A stretch of DNA of 64,000 bases from Apostichopus japonicus (GCF_037975245.1 NC_092568.1:39572631-39636630); one strand, 5' to 3'. Shown: positions 1 to 15,480, counted from the stretch's first letter. Translations and numbers: made by a program. Notes: generated by a model from the sequence alone, not told the origin.

Positions 1-600
1 TACTTTATGCTATTTGCTATCAGAGATCAAAATGTACTTGGCCATTTAAAAATTAGATACTTTTAGTTCATTTGGCATTTTTCATGTATTATTTTGTAGA
101 TAAATGATATTATATACGCCCATTTTCTTGTCCGGCCCAAATAACCACAAACTAATGTTCAATCCGGCTTATCCCACCCAGTTATAAAACATTAATAACC
201 ATTGCTGTACAGAAGCGAACATTAGTAGCCATTGGCTCCTAAATGAAAAAATTTAAGCGTCAACTTTTACAACTGGTCTAAAAACCATTATCAGTGTTAC
301 AACTCAAACAAAAATGAGGTGAAAGGAGATAGAAAGGAAAAAAATACTCGTAATATCGTAATCTGATATCGCATGAACCAGTCACGAACAAGAATTTTAC
401 TAGGCTTTTAAAACTTGCGTTACAGGGACGCATTTACTCGAAAAAGTTTGAATGTAGCAGATAAAAACTTGCGTCTGCCCATATATACTCCTGTGATAAA
501 ACCTCAAGCCAGAGAGATATTATATGACCTTTTTGTTCTTTCAAAGTCAGGAAGAATATTGCTGTAAATTGGCAACTTTCCAAAGAGTAACACAATGCCC
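1..600. other. No recognised gene
   Basis: AT-rich sequence with no coding exon, RNA gene or clear repeat that I can recognise. The short open frames here have no recognisable domains. Confidence 0.5.
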
Positions 601-607
601 TATAGAT

Positions 608-876
608 CAGTGGCGTAAGAAGGTACTTTTGAGTGGCCTCAGATGCAATTTGGTGCAATATAGCACACTTCAACACCCACTCCATTTTGTAAATAATTTT
701 GCATTTTCACCTGGCCTTAGATGCAATTTGGTGCTCCAAATGAGATTTTTTTTCTCATTTGGAAATGAAAAAGGGGTTTTCTGACTTGCGAAGCGGGGGG
801 CGGAATGATAATTCCGCCCCCATATTTTTCACTGGGGGGCCAGCGCCCCCAGCCCCCCCCGGTTCCTACGCCCCTG
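608..876. mobile_element. Short hAT-like non-autonomous element
   Basis: The element begins CAGTGGCGTAAGAAGG and ends CCTACGCCCCTG, an imperfect terminal inverted repeat of the hAT type (CAG...CTG). It is flanked by the 7-base direct repeat TATAGAT (601-607 and 877-883), which I read as the target duplication. The interior holds C-rich and G-rich runs and no transposase. A close relative lies at 23910-24255. Confidence 0.75.
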
Positions 877-883
877 TATAGAT

Positions 884-1290
884 TCAAAACCGAACGAAAT
901 AGCCAATATTATAAGACAGATGAAAGATAAGAGGCTTACCAAAGCACGTTGCAAACAAAACTTTGATAAGCAACTTCAAAAAGGAATGTAAAATTCTACT
1001 TCTTTAAGGTATGAAGGTATGAAAATATGAAAATATTACGAGTTTATGTTTTGCATGTATTAGGAATCAATCTTTGAAACAAGTGGAATTGGAATACGTT
1101 TGAAAGAATATAATTTCTTTCTTGCTGTGTTTCTGGCTCATGTTATATGCGGGATCCTTATGTTGTTATCCACCGACTTGAAACAACCCGATACATAGTT
1201 TTTATTTTTCCACGTAATCTTTTAAAAACTGTTTCGTACCCTTTATGGTTTCGATGGTAATCGTAACCTTTGAGTCATGAAGGCAGATGG
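884..1290. other. No recognised gene
   Basis: Non-coding sequence between a hAT-like element and a GTCA-rich repeat. I see nothing in it that I can name. Confidence 0.45.
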
Positions 1291-1640
1291 GTGTAAGTGT
1301 ATGTGTTTGCACCTTGATTGTAAACACGATATCTCAAGAAGAGAAGCTTGGACCAATCTCATTTTTGGTGTGTAGGAGTACCACATTCAGTCAAATGAGT
1401 CGATTGTTTTTAGTGGAGGTCAAACGTTATAAGGGGTCACCAGTTGTCAAATTGTGAAAATCTTGTAAACGCGATATCTCAAGACCGGAAGCTTGAACTA
1501 ACCTAATATTTGTTAATTTGCTAATATTAATATATAGTTTTGACACGTTACGTACAACATAGCTATTGTGTTTTGTGGAAGTCAACGGTTATTTGGAGTC
1601 ACCAGGGGTCAAATTGTGAAACCTTGTATAATGATCTACC
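1291..1640 (+). repeat. GTCA-rich dispersed repeat, about two tandem units
   Basis: Two units about 146 bases apart share the core GTAAACACGATATCTCAAGA followed by AAGCTTGGACCAATCT and a segment with GGTCA..TTTGGAGTCACCAGG. The same family occurs as four tandem units at 27290-27870 and as diverged pieces near 25100-25500, 29250-29450 and 31020-31420. It has no coding capacity that I can see. Confidence 0.7.
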
Positions 1641-5633
<3,993 letters not shown>

Positions 5634-5745
5634 TATATATATACTTCGCACTTTGTACCCAGGCAGTATCATAAAGCGCTTGTCTGTTAACGTCGTAGCA
5701 CACGGCACACAACTTCAAACCATACACGCTTAAAGTCTCAATGTG

Positions 5746-6509
5746 CAAGGGCGGCGGAACCGGGGGGCACAGGGGGCACGTGCCCCCCTCCACTTTTCCT
5801 CAGATTAAAAATGTGCCCTTTTTCTACATAAAAATTTCTAAATAAAAAAGCGAAACCCAAAGCGAAACCCACGTCAAATGAAATTTTTCGGGAAGTTTTA
5901 AATGTTTACTACCACAGGCGTAGGAGCCCATTTTGATTTGGGGGGCTCTAACGACGAAAAATATTACCAAAATTTTTCGCGCGCTTCGCGCGTTCAACAT
6001 GTTAATGTGCACATCATATAGGCATGCGTTGGTTATTACATCGCATTCCAATAACATACAATCATTTGCCGTTTTATAACCCTTCCAAATCGGTTATAAT
6101 TATTGGGAAAGTCGTTACAATAATAATGATCATAATAATATCAGTTTAACCATTGAAAAACACATAGAAAATTACTTTTCTTTCAGTATTTTGACATATT
6201 TCATTTGCTTTCATGCATGTATCGATCGCGTGTGCAGGCACTTGGACTTTATAATGATTTCACCTCATTTTGTTTTTTTCCCTTGTTTCCCAATTTGCAC
6301 ATTAGATACTGCAGTGCTAGTATGCATTGTTTCCTTGAGGGAGGGGGGGGGGGGAGGGCGTTGATGGAGTGATGTGTATACGCAAATAAGATAATACAAT
6401 AAGAGTTAAAAGGGTACTAAATATCAGGCTGCATCAGTCCAATCGAATTTCTGCAAAGTGCCCTTCGACGTTGGTGCCCCCCAGATTCAAAGTGCTTCCG
6501 CCGCCCTTG
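5746..6509. mobile_element. hAT-like non-autonomous element with perfect 8-bp target duplication
   Basis: Begins CAAGGGCGGCGGAACC and ends GCTTCCGCCGCCCTTG, a long inverted repeat. The 8 bases TCAATGTG occur immediately before (5738-5745) and after (6510-6517), the target duplication length expected for hAT. The 764-bp interior has a G-rich run near 6345 and no transposase. Confidence 0.85.
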
Positions 6510-6517
6510 TCAATGTG

Positions 6518-7935
6518 TGTTTACCAAATTTGATATTCGACCTTCCCAGTTTATTGCCCTAAAAGCTCAATAAAAATACCACACTTCTATGCAATTTTCA
6601 TATTTATCATCATTTTTTTATTGAGTTATCTGTCGTTAAACAATTTGAGCTGAATAAAATTCGCCAGATTTGTTAAGGAGTCCGTACATTCTACAACTCG
6701 ACTTCTGTATACATATAACTTTACAGGCAAGTTTGAACAACTCATCACATTTTTACAATCAAACTGGTTAAAACGTAGTATTTTTACTTGTTTTAGGGCA
6801 AATCTTTACCAAATTTGATTTTAACCACGTACCCCGTTCTGGATAAAAGATTGCACAACTGCAGATCGTTATGAGGTAGCAGAATGATAAAGGCAATAAA
6901 CCCACACGTTTGAACATGTTTTTTTTCTTCTTGTGAATCAAGTGTTGAAATTCATTGGGATATACATACGATACAAGTAACCTTTGTGGTTACATTCCCA
7001 TGCATAAGCAATATTCGCAAGAGAAAGTGAGGTTTTGTCTAAGTGATAGATATACGATTTCTATTTTTTGTTAATATACCTATAGGGCCATTCTGGTAAT
7101 ACATCGTGAAGTTCTAGTTCAAAACGATTAACAGTCCTCATAGTATAGAAATAGAAGAGTTGTGGACTTTTCAACTTTATATTAGCAAATATTCTTCAAA
7201 TCTGTACCGGTGGTTATTACGAAGTTTCAAAATTGCATTAAATATGCAGTGTTCGGCAATGTGGGTATTTACAAATTGACTCTCTGATTGATAAGTGTGA
7301 GGTATGCAACTTAATTCTTCAAATTTCATGTAGGACTAACACGTCTGCGTTTTCCTAAACGGGTGTCACAGGTTGCACACAGCACCCCCAATTTGTAACA
7401 GCTAAAGTGATAAAGTGTTATTTGTTTTATACAAAGAATATATATATATTTTTGGCCTTCGGAACAAATCTTATGGGGCACATTGAAGTTAAGTTGCAAA
7501 TCGATACCATTTTACTTATACTTTTCCATTTGTACTTTACATTTAGATCCAATTTTGTGAACTGTTGAACATTGCAGCACACCAGCCGAGACATCCCATC
7601 ATACTCTGCTCATTACATGCTTGGATATATGTATTGTAACAGGTAACAGCTGTGTAAACGTGTCCTAACTTAAAGAGACAAGGGCAACTTTTCGCGGGCC
7701 TTCAATGTCTTCCTCTGTTTCCCAACATAAGATTGAGTGTAAATTTATCGAACACTACGCCTATTATCATCATAATTAAGGTCTTTTAAACCGAAGTTGT
7801 TCCACCTGAAGAAGTAGCCATCCTGGTCATCATATAGGAAACCCAATTTTGTAAGTTTCGAGAAAGAAGGGGGTGTTGGACCTAGTTATCTGATTGAATT
7901 GTGCACACTTTGGTGTGTAGGTGTAACAAGTTACC
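6518..7935. other. No recognised gene
   Basis: AT-rich sequence with no exon, RNA gene or element boundary that I can support. Confidence 0.4.
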
Positions 7936-7940
7936 TATGA

Positions 7941-8020
7941 CCAAGGCTAATAGCGCCTTTGAACAATTTCTGTTGACTTTGGCGCTATGTAAATGTCTTC
8001 TGATTGATTGATTGATTGAG
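7941..8020 (+). mobile_element. LINE 3' tail (CR1/L2-like) ending in (ATTG)n
   Basis: The segment with TAGCGCCTTTGAACAA, then TTTGGCGCTATGTAAATG and a final (ATTG)4 run matches the usual 3' end of CR1/L2-type non-LTR elements of marine animals. No coding part is attached, as expected of a heavily 5'-truncated copy. Confidence 0.6.
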
Positions 8021-8025
8021 ATGGG

Positions 8026-9309
8026 AGCAACAAATGTATTACGAAACCATTAGTAGAAACCGAACAATATGTCGAAAGCTTGAAAATGGCTTGTATTGAC
8101 ATCGAATAACGACTTTCCACAATAAGTTACTTCATACTACATGTTTTAAGTCGTTCATGATGACATATTACCACTGCAAATTCTGATTTTTCAGTCAATC
8201 CGCGCTACAAACCAAAATGGATCGAAACTAGTAAGTGAATAAGCCACACACAAAGTAGTGTGAGGTGTATATTCATGTATTAGATTAATTTCCATAGTAA
8301 TAGAGATCTGATAAATTATTTAGTAAATCCAATACATATATAACTCAAATAATGGGTAACATAAATTGTCTTATATTGTAGGTTCAGTCCTTATGCCACG
8401 TCCATCGAATTGTGTATACCATTAGGGAGCATAATGTGGACGCAATAATGTGCACGTGTGAAGTAGGAATTTTCCAGGAAAACGCTAACAAAGTGGATTG
8501 TTAATGAATAGAAAAAGCGAAAAAAGAAATGGAACTTGCTTCTAAGTTCTTGGTGAAATATGCATGCAATTCCTATGAACCGTTTTTGAGATATTGACAG
8601 TTGAAGTTGCCACCTAATAGATAATGTTATGATTTCCTTTAAAATGTACCTCTAATTTTATACCCCACTATTGGATGCATCCATAATGTGAATGTACCAT
8701 ATATAGGTATTGGTATTTTATGAACTTCACATCCCCTTTAGACAAACTAGTAATCCAATCCAAGGTCAAATCAATATACTAAAAAATGAAGAAAAGCAAA
8801 ACACGTTTTGTCAGTTTTTAGCTATGACGTCACACCTGTTTGCTGCAAGTTCACTCATGGTACGAAAGGTGGCAACTTCAGCTGTCAATATCTCAAAACG
8901 GGACATGGTTATTAATGCAAAATTCACTTGAATGCTTAGATTATGTTCCTCTTTAATATATAAGACGAAATTTTGACCTAGACTACATTACAAGTTTCTC
9001 CATTACAGTACAGAATGTACTTGTTTGGAGGAACATTGTTACGGGAAAGAATAGTCTGGGTTTAGCCCATTATACCTGTATCGTATTTGAAATAAAGTGT
9101 ATAAAACATTTTCTTCCTTATTCTTCATCCCTACCTGCAGCGATGAAAATTCCCCAGGGAATGTGAGTTGCATCAACTTTTTCCGTTCAATTTTCTAAGT
9201 AATATATATCTAAGTACACCAAGTTCTTTCATACTCTAATTAGTCAGGGCTGAAGTCGAGTTAAATACATACGAGTCAAGGTTTGTGTGGGGTCCCAAAG
9301 CAGGACCCA
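8026..9309. other. No recognised gene
   Basis: The only open frame of note (8710-8931, +) shows no domain. Nothing else stands out. Confidence 0.4.
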
Positions 9310-9935
9310 AGTTCTGATCATAGCACCGACTTCAGCAGCAAGAAGCATTGGCTTCACCTTTCATGGCAAGCATTGTTTTTAGCAGCACAACAAACGGTAC
9401 ACTTCGTTTCATTTATTCGTATTCTGCTCAACTATTGCCCATGGAGTCATATCATCTACGCTGGGTTATTGTCACTCCCTGTTGTAATGCCCCGTGCTAT
9501 TACAGGTCTTGCAGAATGCTCAGAACAATGCAGCAGTAGCACAAAAAGTAGCAATTCAGATCTCTAGTTTAACAGCACTTCACTGATTGCTCGTCTCATA
9601 TCGTATATTGATTGTGAACTTTCGTTTACTATTTACAAATTTCGCAATATCCTGCTCCACCTTATCCTTGTAACTTAACCCAGCCTGGTTCTTTGACTGC
9701 TCCCTTCGTTCAGCTACAATGAATCTTCGCAACCAAACAAAATGGAACCTTGTCCCAGCTGGCCGTTCAACATTCCCTGTTAAAGCTCCTGTGCTTTTTA
9801 ACTCATTCTGGTCATCACGTCACAAACTCATATCTTCAATTCTTAAATGCTAATTGGCAAATTCAATATAATCCATCTTCACATAAACCACCAGAAAATG
9901 CATTGATGTTATCAACTGTTGAGGATACTAGCTAA
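9310..9935 (+). pseudogene. Decayed CR1/L2-like LINE reverse transcriptase C-terminus
   Basis: Read across frames, this stretch gives the end of a non-LTR reverse transcriptase ORF. It shows LQNAQNNAAV (usual form LQRVQNAAAR), then a variant of the HSLHWLPV region. A late block reads RSATMNLRNQTKWN...FPVKAPVLFNSFW, matching the usual R-F-S-x-A-A-P-x-L-W-N-S-L motif, and ends ISSILK. Several stops and frameshifts make it non-functional. It abuts the start of the array at 9936. Confidence 0.65.
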
Positions 9936-10067
9936 TCAAACCAGTAAAAAAGCCAAGGAAAACTGTTTGTTTAAATTAAAATAAACTGACATTATAAACT
10001 TACTTTGTTTTTGTTTTATTGTTTTTCTCTTTTGTATATTAATTCGTTCTTTCTTCTTTCCATCTGT

Positions 10068-10090
10068 TCCTTTCTTTGCAGCCGGTAAGT
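10068..10090 (+). other. Candidate 3-nt micro-exon, copy A (CCG)
   Basis: A pyrimidine-rich tract ends CTTTGCAG, followed by CCG (10082-10084) and the strong donor GTAAGT. The distance to the next acceptor (copy B) is 395 bases, a normal small intron length. If spliced in frame it would add one codon. Confidence 0.45.
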
Positions 10091-10465
10091 ATTTATCATG
10101 CTTAGGGTAGTAGAACATTGTTATAATATATTAACACGAGGAAAGTCAATCCTGTTAATTCTTTATTATCGTACACAATTTGAATAAAATGTTAGAATTT
10201 TCACAGCATTCGTAATGCAATAATATGTTTATCGACTATGTATGGCAATGTCAATGAAGACAGAACGATTGTTGTAATTAATTTGTGCCTTTAACCTTTA
10301 ACCATTGATGATATGAGGTAGTGAGGTGATGAGCGAAAACAGGGAAAAAGCCTAAGTAAAACTACTTGCGTCAGCTATAATAAACTAACATTTTAAACTC
10401 CCTGTGTTTGTGCTTTTACTATTGTTTCTACATTATATAACGATTTGCTATTTTCTTTCATCTAT

Positions 10466-10488
10466 TCGTTTCTTTTCAGAGGGTAAGT
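10466..10488 (+). other. Candidate 3-nt micro-exon, copy B (AGG)
   Basis: TTTCTTTTCAG precedes AGG (10480-10482) and GTAAGT. Because the triplet begins AG, a second acceptor two bases downstream is also possible. Right after the donor the unit is broken by the 10490-11940 insertion. Confidence 0.42.
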
Positions 10489-10489
10489 T

Positions 10490-11516
10490 TGTAACATAAT
10501 TAAAGTCATGGGGACACGCGACGAATTTCCGCTCATTTGCGTTGCAAAATTTTTTTCTGGGATGTAGCTCAATACACTCAAAAAGTTTGAACCCTAAATA
10601 TTATTTAATTACGTTCTAATTAGCTAAAATAAACGTACATTTTCACCTACGAAACGACTGATCTTTCACTAATATGCAAATTACGTGACGTGTTCGGAGT
10701 GACTCTCGTTGTGAATGGTATGGAAATGCGACAATATGAATGTGTTGAATGCCTAGCCAAAACTGGAATACTATACTACACAGTATCCTATTACTAACGT
10801 ACCTGTAAGGTGGCATACTCCTATTAGAGTCTATATCAATCCGCTCGATTGTTCTCCTTCGGGAAAGTGCCAAAAAGCAGCAGGAGAACATCTTTTGTGA
10901 CCTGTTATCAATCATAATCTAGTTTTTTTGTGGCTTGCATGTTGAAGAGCATGAATGGAAGTACATGTGGTGAGAAAATTTGGTCAATTGAGGCAATTTT
11001 AGACCCCTTTAGGCCTCCCAGGGAGCAGCGTAGGAAATTTGTTTACCACTGAGTGAAGAGGTTTGTTTACAAGTGACGAAAACTTCCGGCTCGGATGGCA
11101 AAAAATCTAGATGGTCATGATACGGAAAATTGATGGTGCCATGAAAGGCCAACTTGTCAGCTATCCGGTGATGGGTAGCGTTTGGCTAGTGAAAACTTCT
11201 ATCTAGACTTAGAGACCACATTACTTTTGTGATTTAGTGTGTAAGTCAATGGGGCTTTTAATGAGCGTTTGCTACCTGTCAGCCATATGACACACAGTTT
11301 ACTGCACTGTGCGATATACCAGGAACGTCGCAAAACTAGTGCATGTTATAAAACGGACACGCGATTGAGCAATTTGGCTACAAAAGCCAATAATCTATAT
11401 GCGTTCAGGCTCACCGGAAGTGCACGGTCACTAAAACACTCTAGTTGTGCTCAAAGGAATTAAAATATAACAAATGAAGGAGCAATTACAGGAGTAAAAA
11501 ACGGTCGCACATGGCG
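10490..11516. other. Insertion in the array, left part; no recognised gene
   Basis: Sequence unrelated to the array unit begins shortly after copy B's donor. No domain is recognisable here. It continues into the minus-strand open frame at 11517-11792 and ends near 11940, where array-type sequence resumes. Confidence 0.4.
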
Positions 11517-11792
11517 TTAAATGCTAACAAATTTGCGTATTTGTTTCATACCAGTCCAGATTCTCCAAGCGATTGGCTGGCAGTATACGTCATTGGCTGC
11601 TGCTTCCGCCTGGTTGTCATCGTCGTCAGATTCATCCGTTTCTGGCTCAAAAATATAGGGTTTTATTTCTCCTTGAGGTGGAAATTCGTAATCCTTATCC
11701 CTTTCCCCATCCACATCCCTTTCAGACAATGGAATTTCATCAGATTCTAAGGCTTCTGTCTCAATCGCGTCTAATTTCGTGTTTAGTTTCAA
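11517..11792 (-). CDS. Partial acidic protein fragment with I-K-P-Y-I-F-E-P motif
   Basis: A 91-codon frame from ATG at 11792. Residues ~17-40 are acidic and polar, followed by GEIKPYIFEPETDESDDDD at ~41-59. The motif (I/R)(K/R)PYxFEP followed by an acidic stretch resembles the N-terminal part of invertebrate proteins annotated as P2X7-intracellular-domain-like, some of which belong to repeated gene families. The cysteine-rich part expected next is absent. It sits inside DNA inserted between copies B and C, so it may belong to a transposon. Identification is tentative. Confidence 0.35.
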   Translation of the reverse strand: MKLNTKLDAIETEALESDEIPLSERDVDGERDKDYEFPPQGEIKPYIFEPETDESDDDDNQAEAAANDVYCQPIAWRIWTGMKQIRKFVSI

Positions 11793-11991
11793 TGCTGCGC
11801 AGCAGTGTTACTTTTGGACCGATCTGCACTGCAAAACTGCACGTCTACAAATTTGCATACGAAAGGACAATGCAACCAATTACACAAACAGTGACTTCAA
11901 ATACCGCAAAATTTAGAATTGAAGAATTTTAGTAACGGAACCCTTCATGGACGAGTCAGGATTGGCCTTTCTCTTTTCTTCTCTGTATCTT

Positions 11992-12015
11992 TTCCATTTT
12001 TTGCAGAATGTAAGT
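11992..12015 (+). other. Candidate 3-nt micro-exon, copy C (AAT)
   Basis: TTTCCATTTTTTGCAG precedes AAT (12007-12009) and GTAAGT. The following TTTTTTCATGATTTAC is shared with most other copies. The intron to copy D would be 311 bases. Confidence 0.45.
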
Positions 12016-12305
12016 TTTTTCATGATTTACATTTGTAGATAAATATCAGTATCTAATAACACTTCAACGAAACCACCAATGGGAAAGTCAACGACGATAG
12101 AACAATTATTTTGAAATTAATGTTTAATTTTAATACTTAACCAATGGTGAATTGAGCTAGTGAGGTGATGAACCAAAAGTCGGAAAATCAGTTCAGACAA
12201 ATAGTTGTTTAAATTATAATAGAGTCAGAATTTAAGATTCACTGTAATTGTATGTTTACTGTTTTCTCTATTATATGATGGTTTGCTCGGTCTTCTTTCT
12301 ATCTA

Positions 12306-12329
12306 TTCCATTCTTTGCAGAATGTAAGT
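12306..12329 (+). other. Candidate 3-nt micro-exon, copy D (AAT)
   Basis: CCATTCTTTGCAG, then AAT (12321-12323), then GTAAGT. It has the same triplet as copy C and similar flanks, so C and D are probably a recent pair. The intron to copy E would be 424 bases. Confidence 0.45.
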
Positions 12330-12732
12330 TTTTTAATGATTTACTTTTCTGTATAAATGTCAGTATCAAATAACTTTCAAAGAAACCATCATTGAATTCA
12401 AATCATAATAATCCTTTTTTTCATACACAATTTGAATGAAATATTACTAATATCACAACACTGGTAACTCGCAGTTTAATACAATAAATAGTTTATCGAT
12501 TATTTGAATGGTTATGTCAATGAAGATTGAACAATTGTTTTGAAAATTATTTGTAACTTTACTATTCAACCATTGATGATATGAGCTAGTGAGCCACAAT
12601 CAGGAAAAACGCTTATGAAAACTTGTTGTTTCACTTAAATGAAAGTGACATTTTAAAGACGCCGCGTTTGTCCTTTTCGTGGGCTTCATTTCTCTATTAT
12701 ATAATCAATGGTTCTTTTCTCCTTTCTATGTA

Positions 12733-12756
12733 TTTGTTTCTGTGCAGACGGTAAGT
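12733..12756 (+). other. Candidate 3-nt micro-exon, copy E (ACG)
   Basis: TTTGTTTCTGTGCAG precedes ACG (12748-12750) and GTAAGT. This is the last intact core before ~10 kb of inserted DNA; the next is at 23086. Confidence 0.45.
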
Positions 12757-13079
12757 ATTTTAAAGGTTACCGTTTGTAGATACGTATCAGTATCTAATCC
12801 CTATTCAAAGAAAACCTTATTGGAATCATATCCTGTTTAATCCTTATTTTCATTACACAGTTTAAATGATATATTATAATGTTCACAACATTGGAGATTG
12901 ACAATTTAATACAATAGCGTGTTTATCGATTATATGAATGGCAGTGTCAGTGAAGAACTGTAATATTTAACCATTGATGATAATTATGAGTTAGTAAGGT
13001 GATGAGCTGCAGGGTAAAAGCTGATTTAAAATAGTTGTTTCAGTTTTATTAAATGAGAATAAACCCTGGCGTTTTGCAG

Positions 13080-13848
13080 TGACCTCATAATAGAGACTAA
13101 TATTCCTTACACCCTCTGTAAAATAACCAGTCAAAACCACCTTTACCCGAATTTCCAGGAATTGTGTAATTAATTGTTTACACCTACAGTGTTGGGGGCC
13201 ATTAAATTCATTTTAATAACGAGGGAGCTTCAAAAATTACGTCAGCAAGCCACATCGTAAGTTACACAATTCCGCTCTCTGCATCTCTACACTTATTCTC
13301 GGAGAATGTTTGGAAGTTGGTGGTTGGTGGTTGTAAACAGGAGAGCGGATGAAGGAGCAGGGAAGGGAAACGATATTATGTTATTCTTGCCAGGAAATGG
13401 TATCCAGAGAAAAGAGAACGCACTAAAGCACCAGGCTTACCCCTCCTTCGCATAACTGTTACTAGTGTCGGCAGTACTAGCATCAGAATAACTGCCAGTC
13501 TCGGCAATGGATGCGGTCTGTTTAGCAAGCTCTAGGTCTCGTTGCCTCAGTTCCTCCACTGTGTATTCATGTTCGAATTGATTCAAGTCAACCCCTTACT
13601 TTCATACCATCTTTTTCTTTCTTTTGCTTGTGCAATTTTAATAATTTTTGGAATTGGTAACGCGATTTCTGTTGAAATGCGATATGTGGCTCGCTTACGT
13701 CACGAATAGCCGGAATTCATAAAAATATGGCGAATGCCATGGGTGACAATTAAATCGATTTTTGAGGTTCTGACGAAAAGAGGGTACTGCAAAACGATAT
13801 TCTCTAAGCAGAAAAGGCTAGGATTGATTTCCTATTGTTTGCTTACAT
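13080..13848. other. Insertion in the array
   Basis: Array-type sequence stops near 13075 and resumes near 13848 (GTAAAGTCATTG). The insertion holds the coding-like stretch at 13441-13589 on the minus strand and nothing else that I recognise. Confidence 0.4.
13441..13589 (-). CDS. Exon-like coding stretch, function unknown
   Basis: Read on the minus strand from 13589 the frame is open and coding-like: DLNQFEHEYTVEELRQRDLE, then LAKQTASIAETGSYSDASTA and DTSNSYAKEG. It ends in a good donor (GTAAGCC, its GT at 13439-13440). The sequence just upstream reads KIAQAKERKRWYESKG in another frame, so a frameshift or a missed acceptor is present. No family is recognised with confidence. Like the 11517-11792 frame, it lies on the minus strand inside DNA inserted into the array. 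Confidence 0.35.
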
Positions 13849-13948
13849 TGTAAAGTCATTGTTTTTATGCCTGACTGTGTTTCTCTATTATATAATGGTT
13901 TGTGCTTTTCTTCTATCTATCTATATAACCCTATACCCTAAAAGGGAG

Positions 13949-14742
13949 AAGGTGTGTGTGTCTAGTTGAAAATTGAACTTCCTTGTTTAGATTTTTTTGC
14001 TGTAATTTTATTGTAATATGTTCATTTTATCTCAGTGCTTCCTTCAATTTTACAGACCCAAGACTATATTTCTGGGAGAGAGATTTTGCAGGTATTTCTA
14101 ACGTTTGCCTAAGGGTACCGATTAGGTGATATCCTTTAGCTACATATAACTTTTACGACTTTTGACGAATCTCGAATGAAATTCAATTCATGTTGGTTTG
14201 CTTGAAGCTATACAAGCATTTCAAGAAAACGCAAATAATGGGAATGAAGAATGACCAATACGACCAAATATATCAAAAATCATAGTAACACAGAAATTAT
14301 CTTCCGTAAGATGAAGATATGTTAATTAAACTTGGTATGACCACCAAGGTGTGTGTGTCTAGTTGAAAATTGAGCTTCCTTGTTTAGATTTTTTTGCTGT
14401 AATTTTATTGTAATATTTTCATTTTATCTCAGTGCTTTCTTCAATTTTACAGACCCAAGACTATATTTCTGGGAGAAAGATTTTGCAGGTATTTCTAACG
14501 TTTGCCTAAGGGTACCGATTAGGTGATATCCTTTAGCTACATATAACTTTTACGACTTTTGACGAATCTCGAATGAAATTCAATTCATGTTGGTTTGCTT
14601 GAAGCTATACAAGCATTTCAAGAAAACGCAAATAATGGGAATGAAGAATGACCAATACGACCAAATATATCAAAAATCATAGTAACACAGAAAATAGCTT
14701 CCGTAAGATGAAGATATGTTAATTAAACTTGGTATGACCACT
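13949..14742. repeat. 397-bp tandem duplication
   Basis: Two adjacent direct copies (13949-14345 and 14346-14742) differ at only a handful of positions, so the duplication is recent. Each begins with a GT run and TCTAGTTGAAAATTG. A truncated third copy lies at 26463-26577, cut by an AT repeat. All three follow array-type sequence ending in ATCTATCTAT and then AACCCTATACCCTAAAAGGG. Confidence 0.9.
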
Positions 14743-14879
14743 ATGATTCTTACAATAATAGCAAGGTAGAGAAAGAGCCTAACCGTGAGAAGCTGTTTAG
14801 TGATACAAATATTAAATATAGCACTAACTGAGTGTATTTGTAATGTAAGCATACTAAGTATGTTTGATGGTAAATATTA

Positions 14880-14990
<111 letters not shown>

Positions 14991-15031
14991 TAAATATAAA
15001 GGCTCGTGACACAAAGATCCGGGTTTCGGTC

Positions 15032-15093
15032 CTACCTTCGCCTGATGAGTCTCAAAAAAAATCTCAAGAAAAGTCCGAAACAGGTCGTGAAGT
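15032..15093 (+). ncRNA. Hammerhead ribozyme, stem II altered
   Basis: Same stem I (CTTCGC/GTGAAG), CTGATGA, CGAAAC and GGTC as the copy 354 bases downstream. The stem II region is longer and poorly paired, so the copy is probably weak or dead. Predicted cut after 15086. Confidence 0.6.
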
Positions 15094-15398
15094 GGAATTT
15101 TTCTTGCGTGTTATTCTTTATTGATTGACTATATATCTGTCATACCACTTGCTACACATTCAATTCTTATTTACGGCTTGGCGTGCCTATAAAGAGTGGT
15201 TATTCTGTGTAAAATTGTGTAAAAATTGTCAGATTCAAAGCGCCAGGGGTGCACTCTGTACAATCATAATACTTGGGTAGTACGCCCTTAATGACAGTTA
15301 TTCAAAGCCAATTTATACGCTTTAACACATCAGTAGAATCACTGTGGTCGAGTGGTACGGGCTTAGGTTCGTGACACGAAGATCCGGGGTTCGATTCC

Positions 15399-15447
15399 TA
15401 CCTTCGCCTGATGAGTCCCCAAAAAAGGACGAAACCGGTCGTGAAGT
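15399..15447 (+). ncRNA. Type I hammerhead ribozyme, intact core
   Basis: All core parts are present in order. Stem I is CTTCGC with GTGAAG (6 pairs, one G-U), then CTGATGA, stem II GTCC/GGAC around an A-rich loop, GAAA, and a very short stem III (ACC/GGT). The cleavage triplet GTC is followed by GTGAAG, with the cut after 15440. The tiny stem III is typical of minimal hammerheads in Penelope-like elements and metazoan retrozymes, which are thought to act as dimers. That family knowledge is established; activity here is not tested. Confidence 0.78.
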
Positions 15448-15480
15448 GGAATTTTTCTGGTGTGTTATTCTTTATTGATT

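Larger units (their letters stand above)
15000..15480 (+). mobile_element. Tandem retrozyme-like repeat with tRNA-like promoter boxes and hammerhead ribozymes
   Basis: One complete 354-nt unit (15087-15440) lies between two hammerhead motifs in the same orientation, with partial units on either side. Cleavage is predicted after GGTC at 15086 and 15440. Inside the unit are an A-box-like TGGTCGAGTGGTA and a B-box GGTTCGATTCC (15388-15398). The tRNA-like part runs straight into the ribozyme's stem I. Tandem units bounded by hammerheads are the known layout of metazoan retrozymes, which give circular RNAs. The pairing of this layout with RNA polymerase III boxes is what I see here; activity is inferred. 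Confidence 0.7.

Noticed and set aside
9283-9567. Host protein-coding gene in the left region
   Set aside because: The frame overlaps a decayed LINE reverse transcriptase that is recognisable across frames.
15341-15412. Functional tRNA gene
   Set aside because: A and B boxes are present, but the anticodon loop and T-stem do not form properly and the 3' part is hammerhead stem I.
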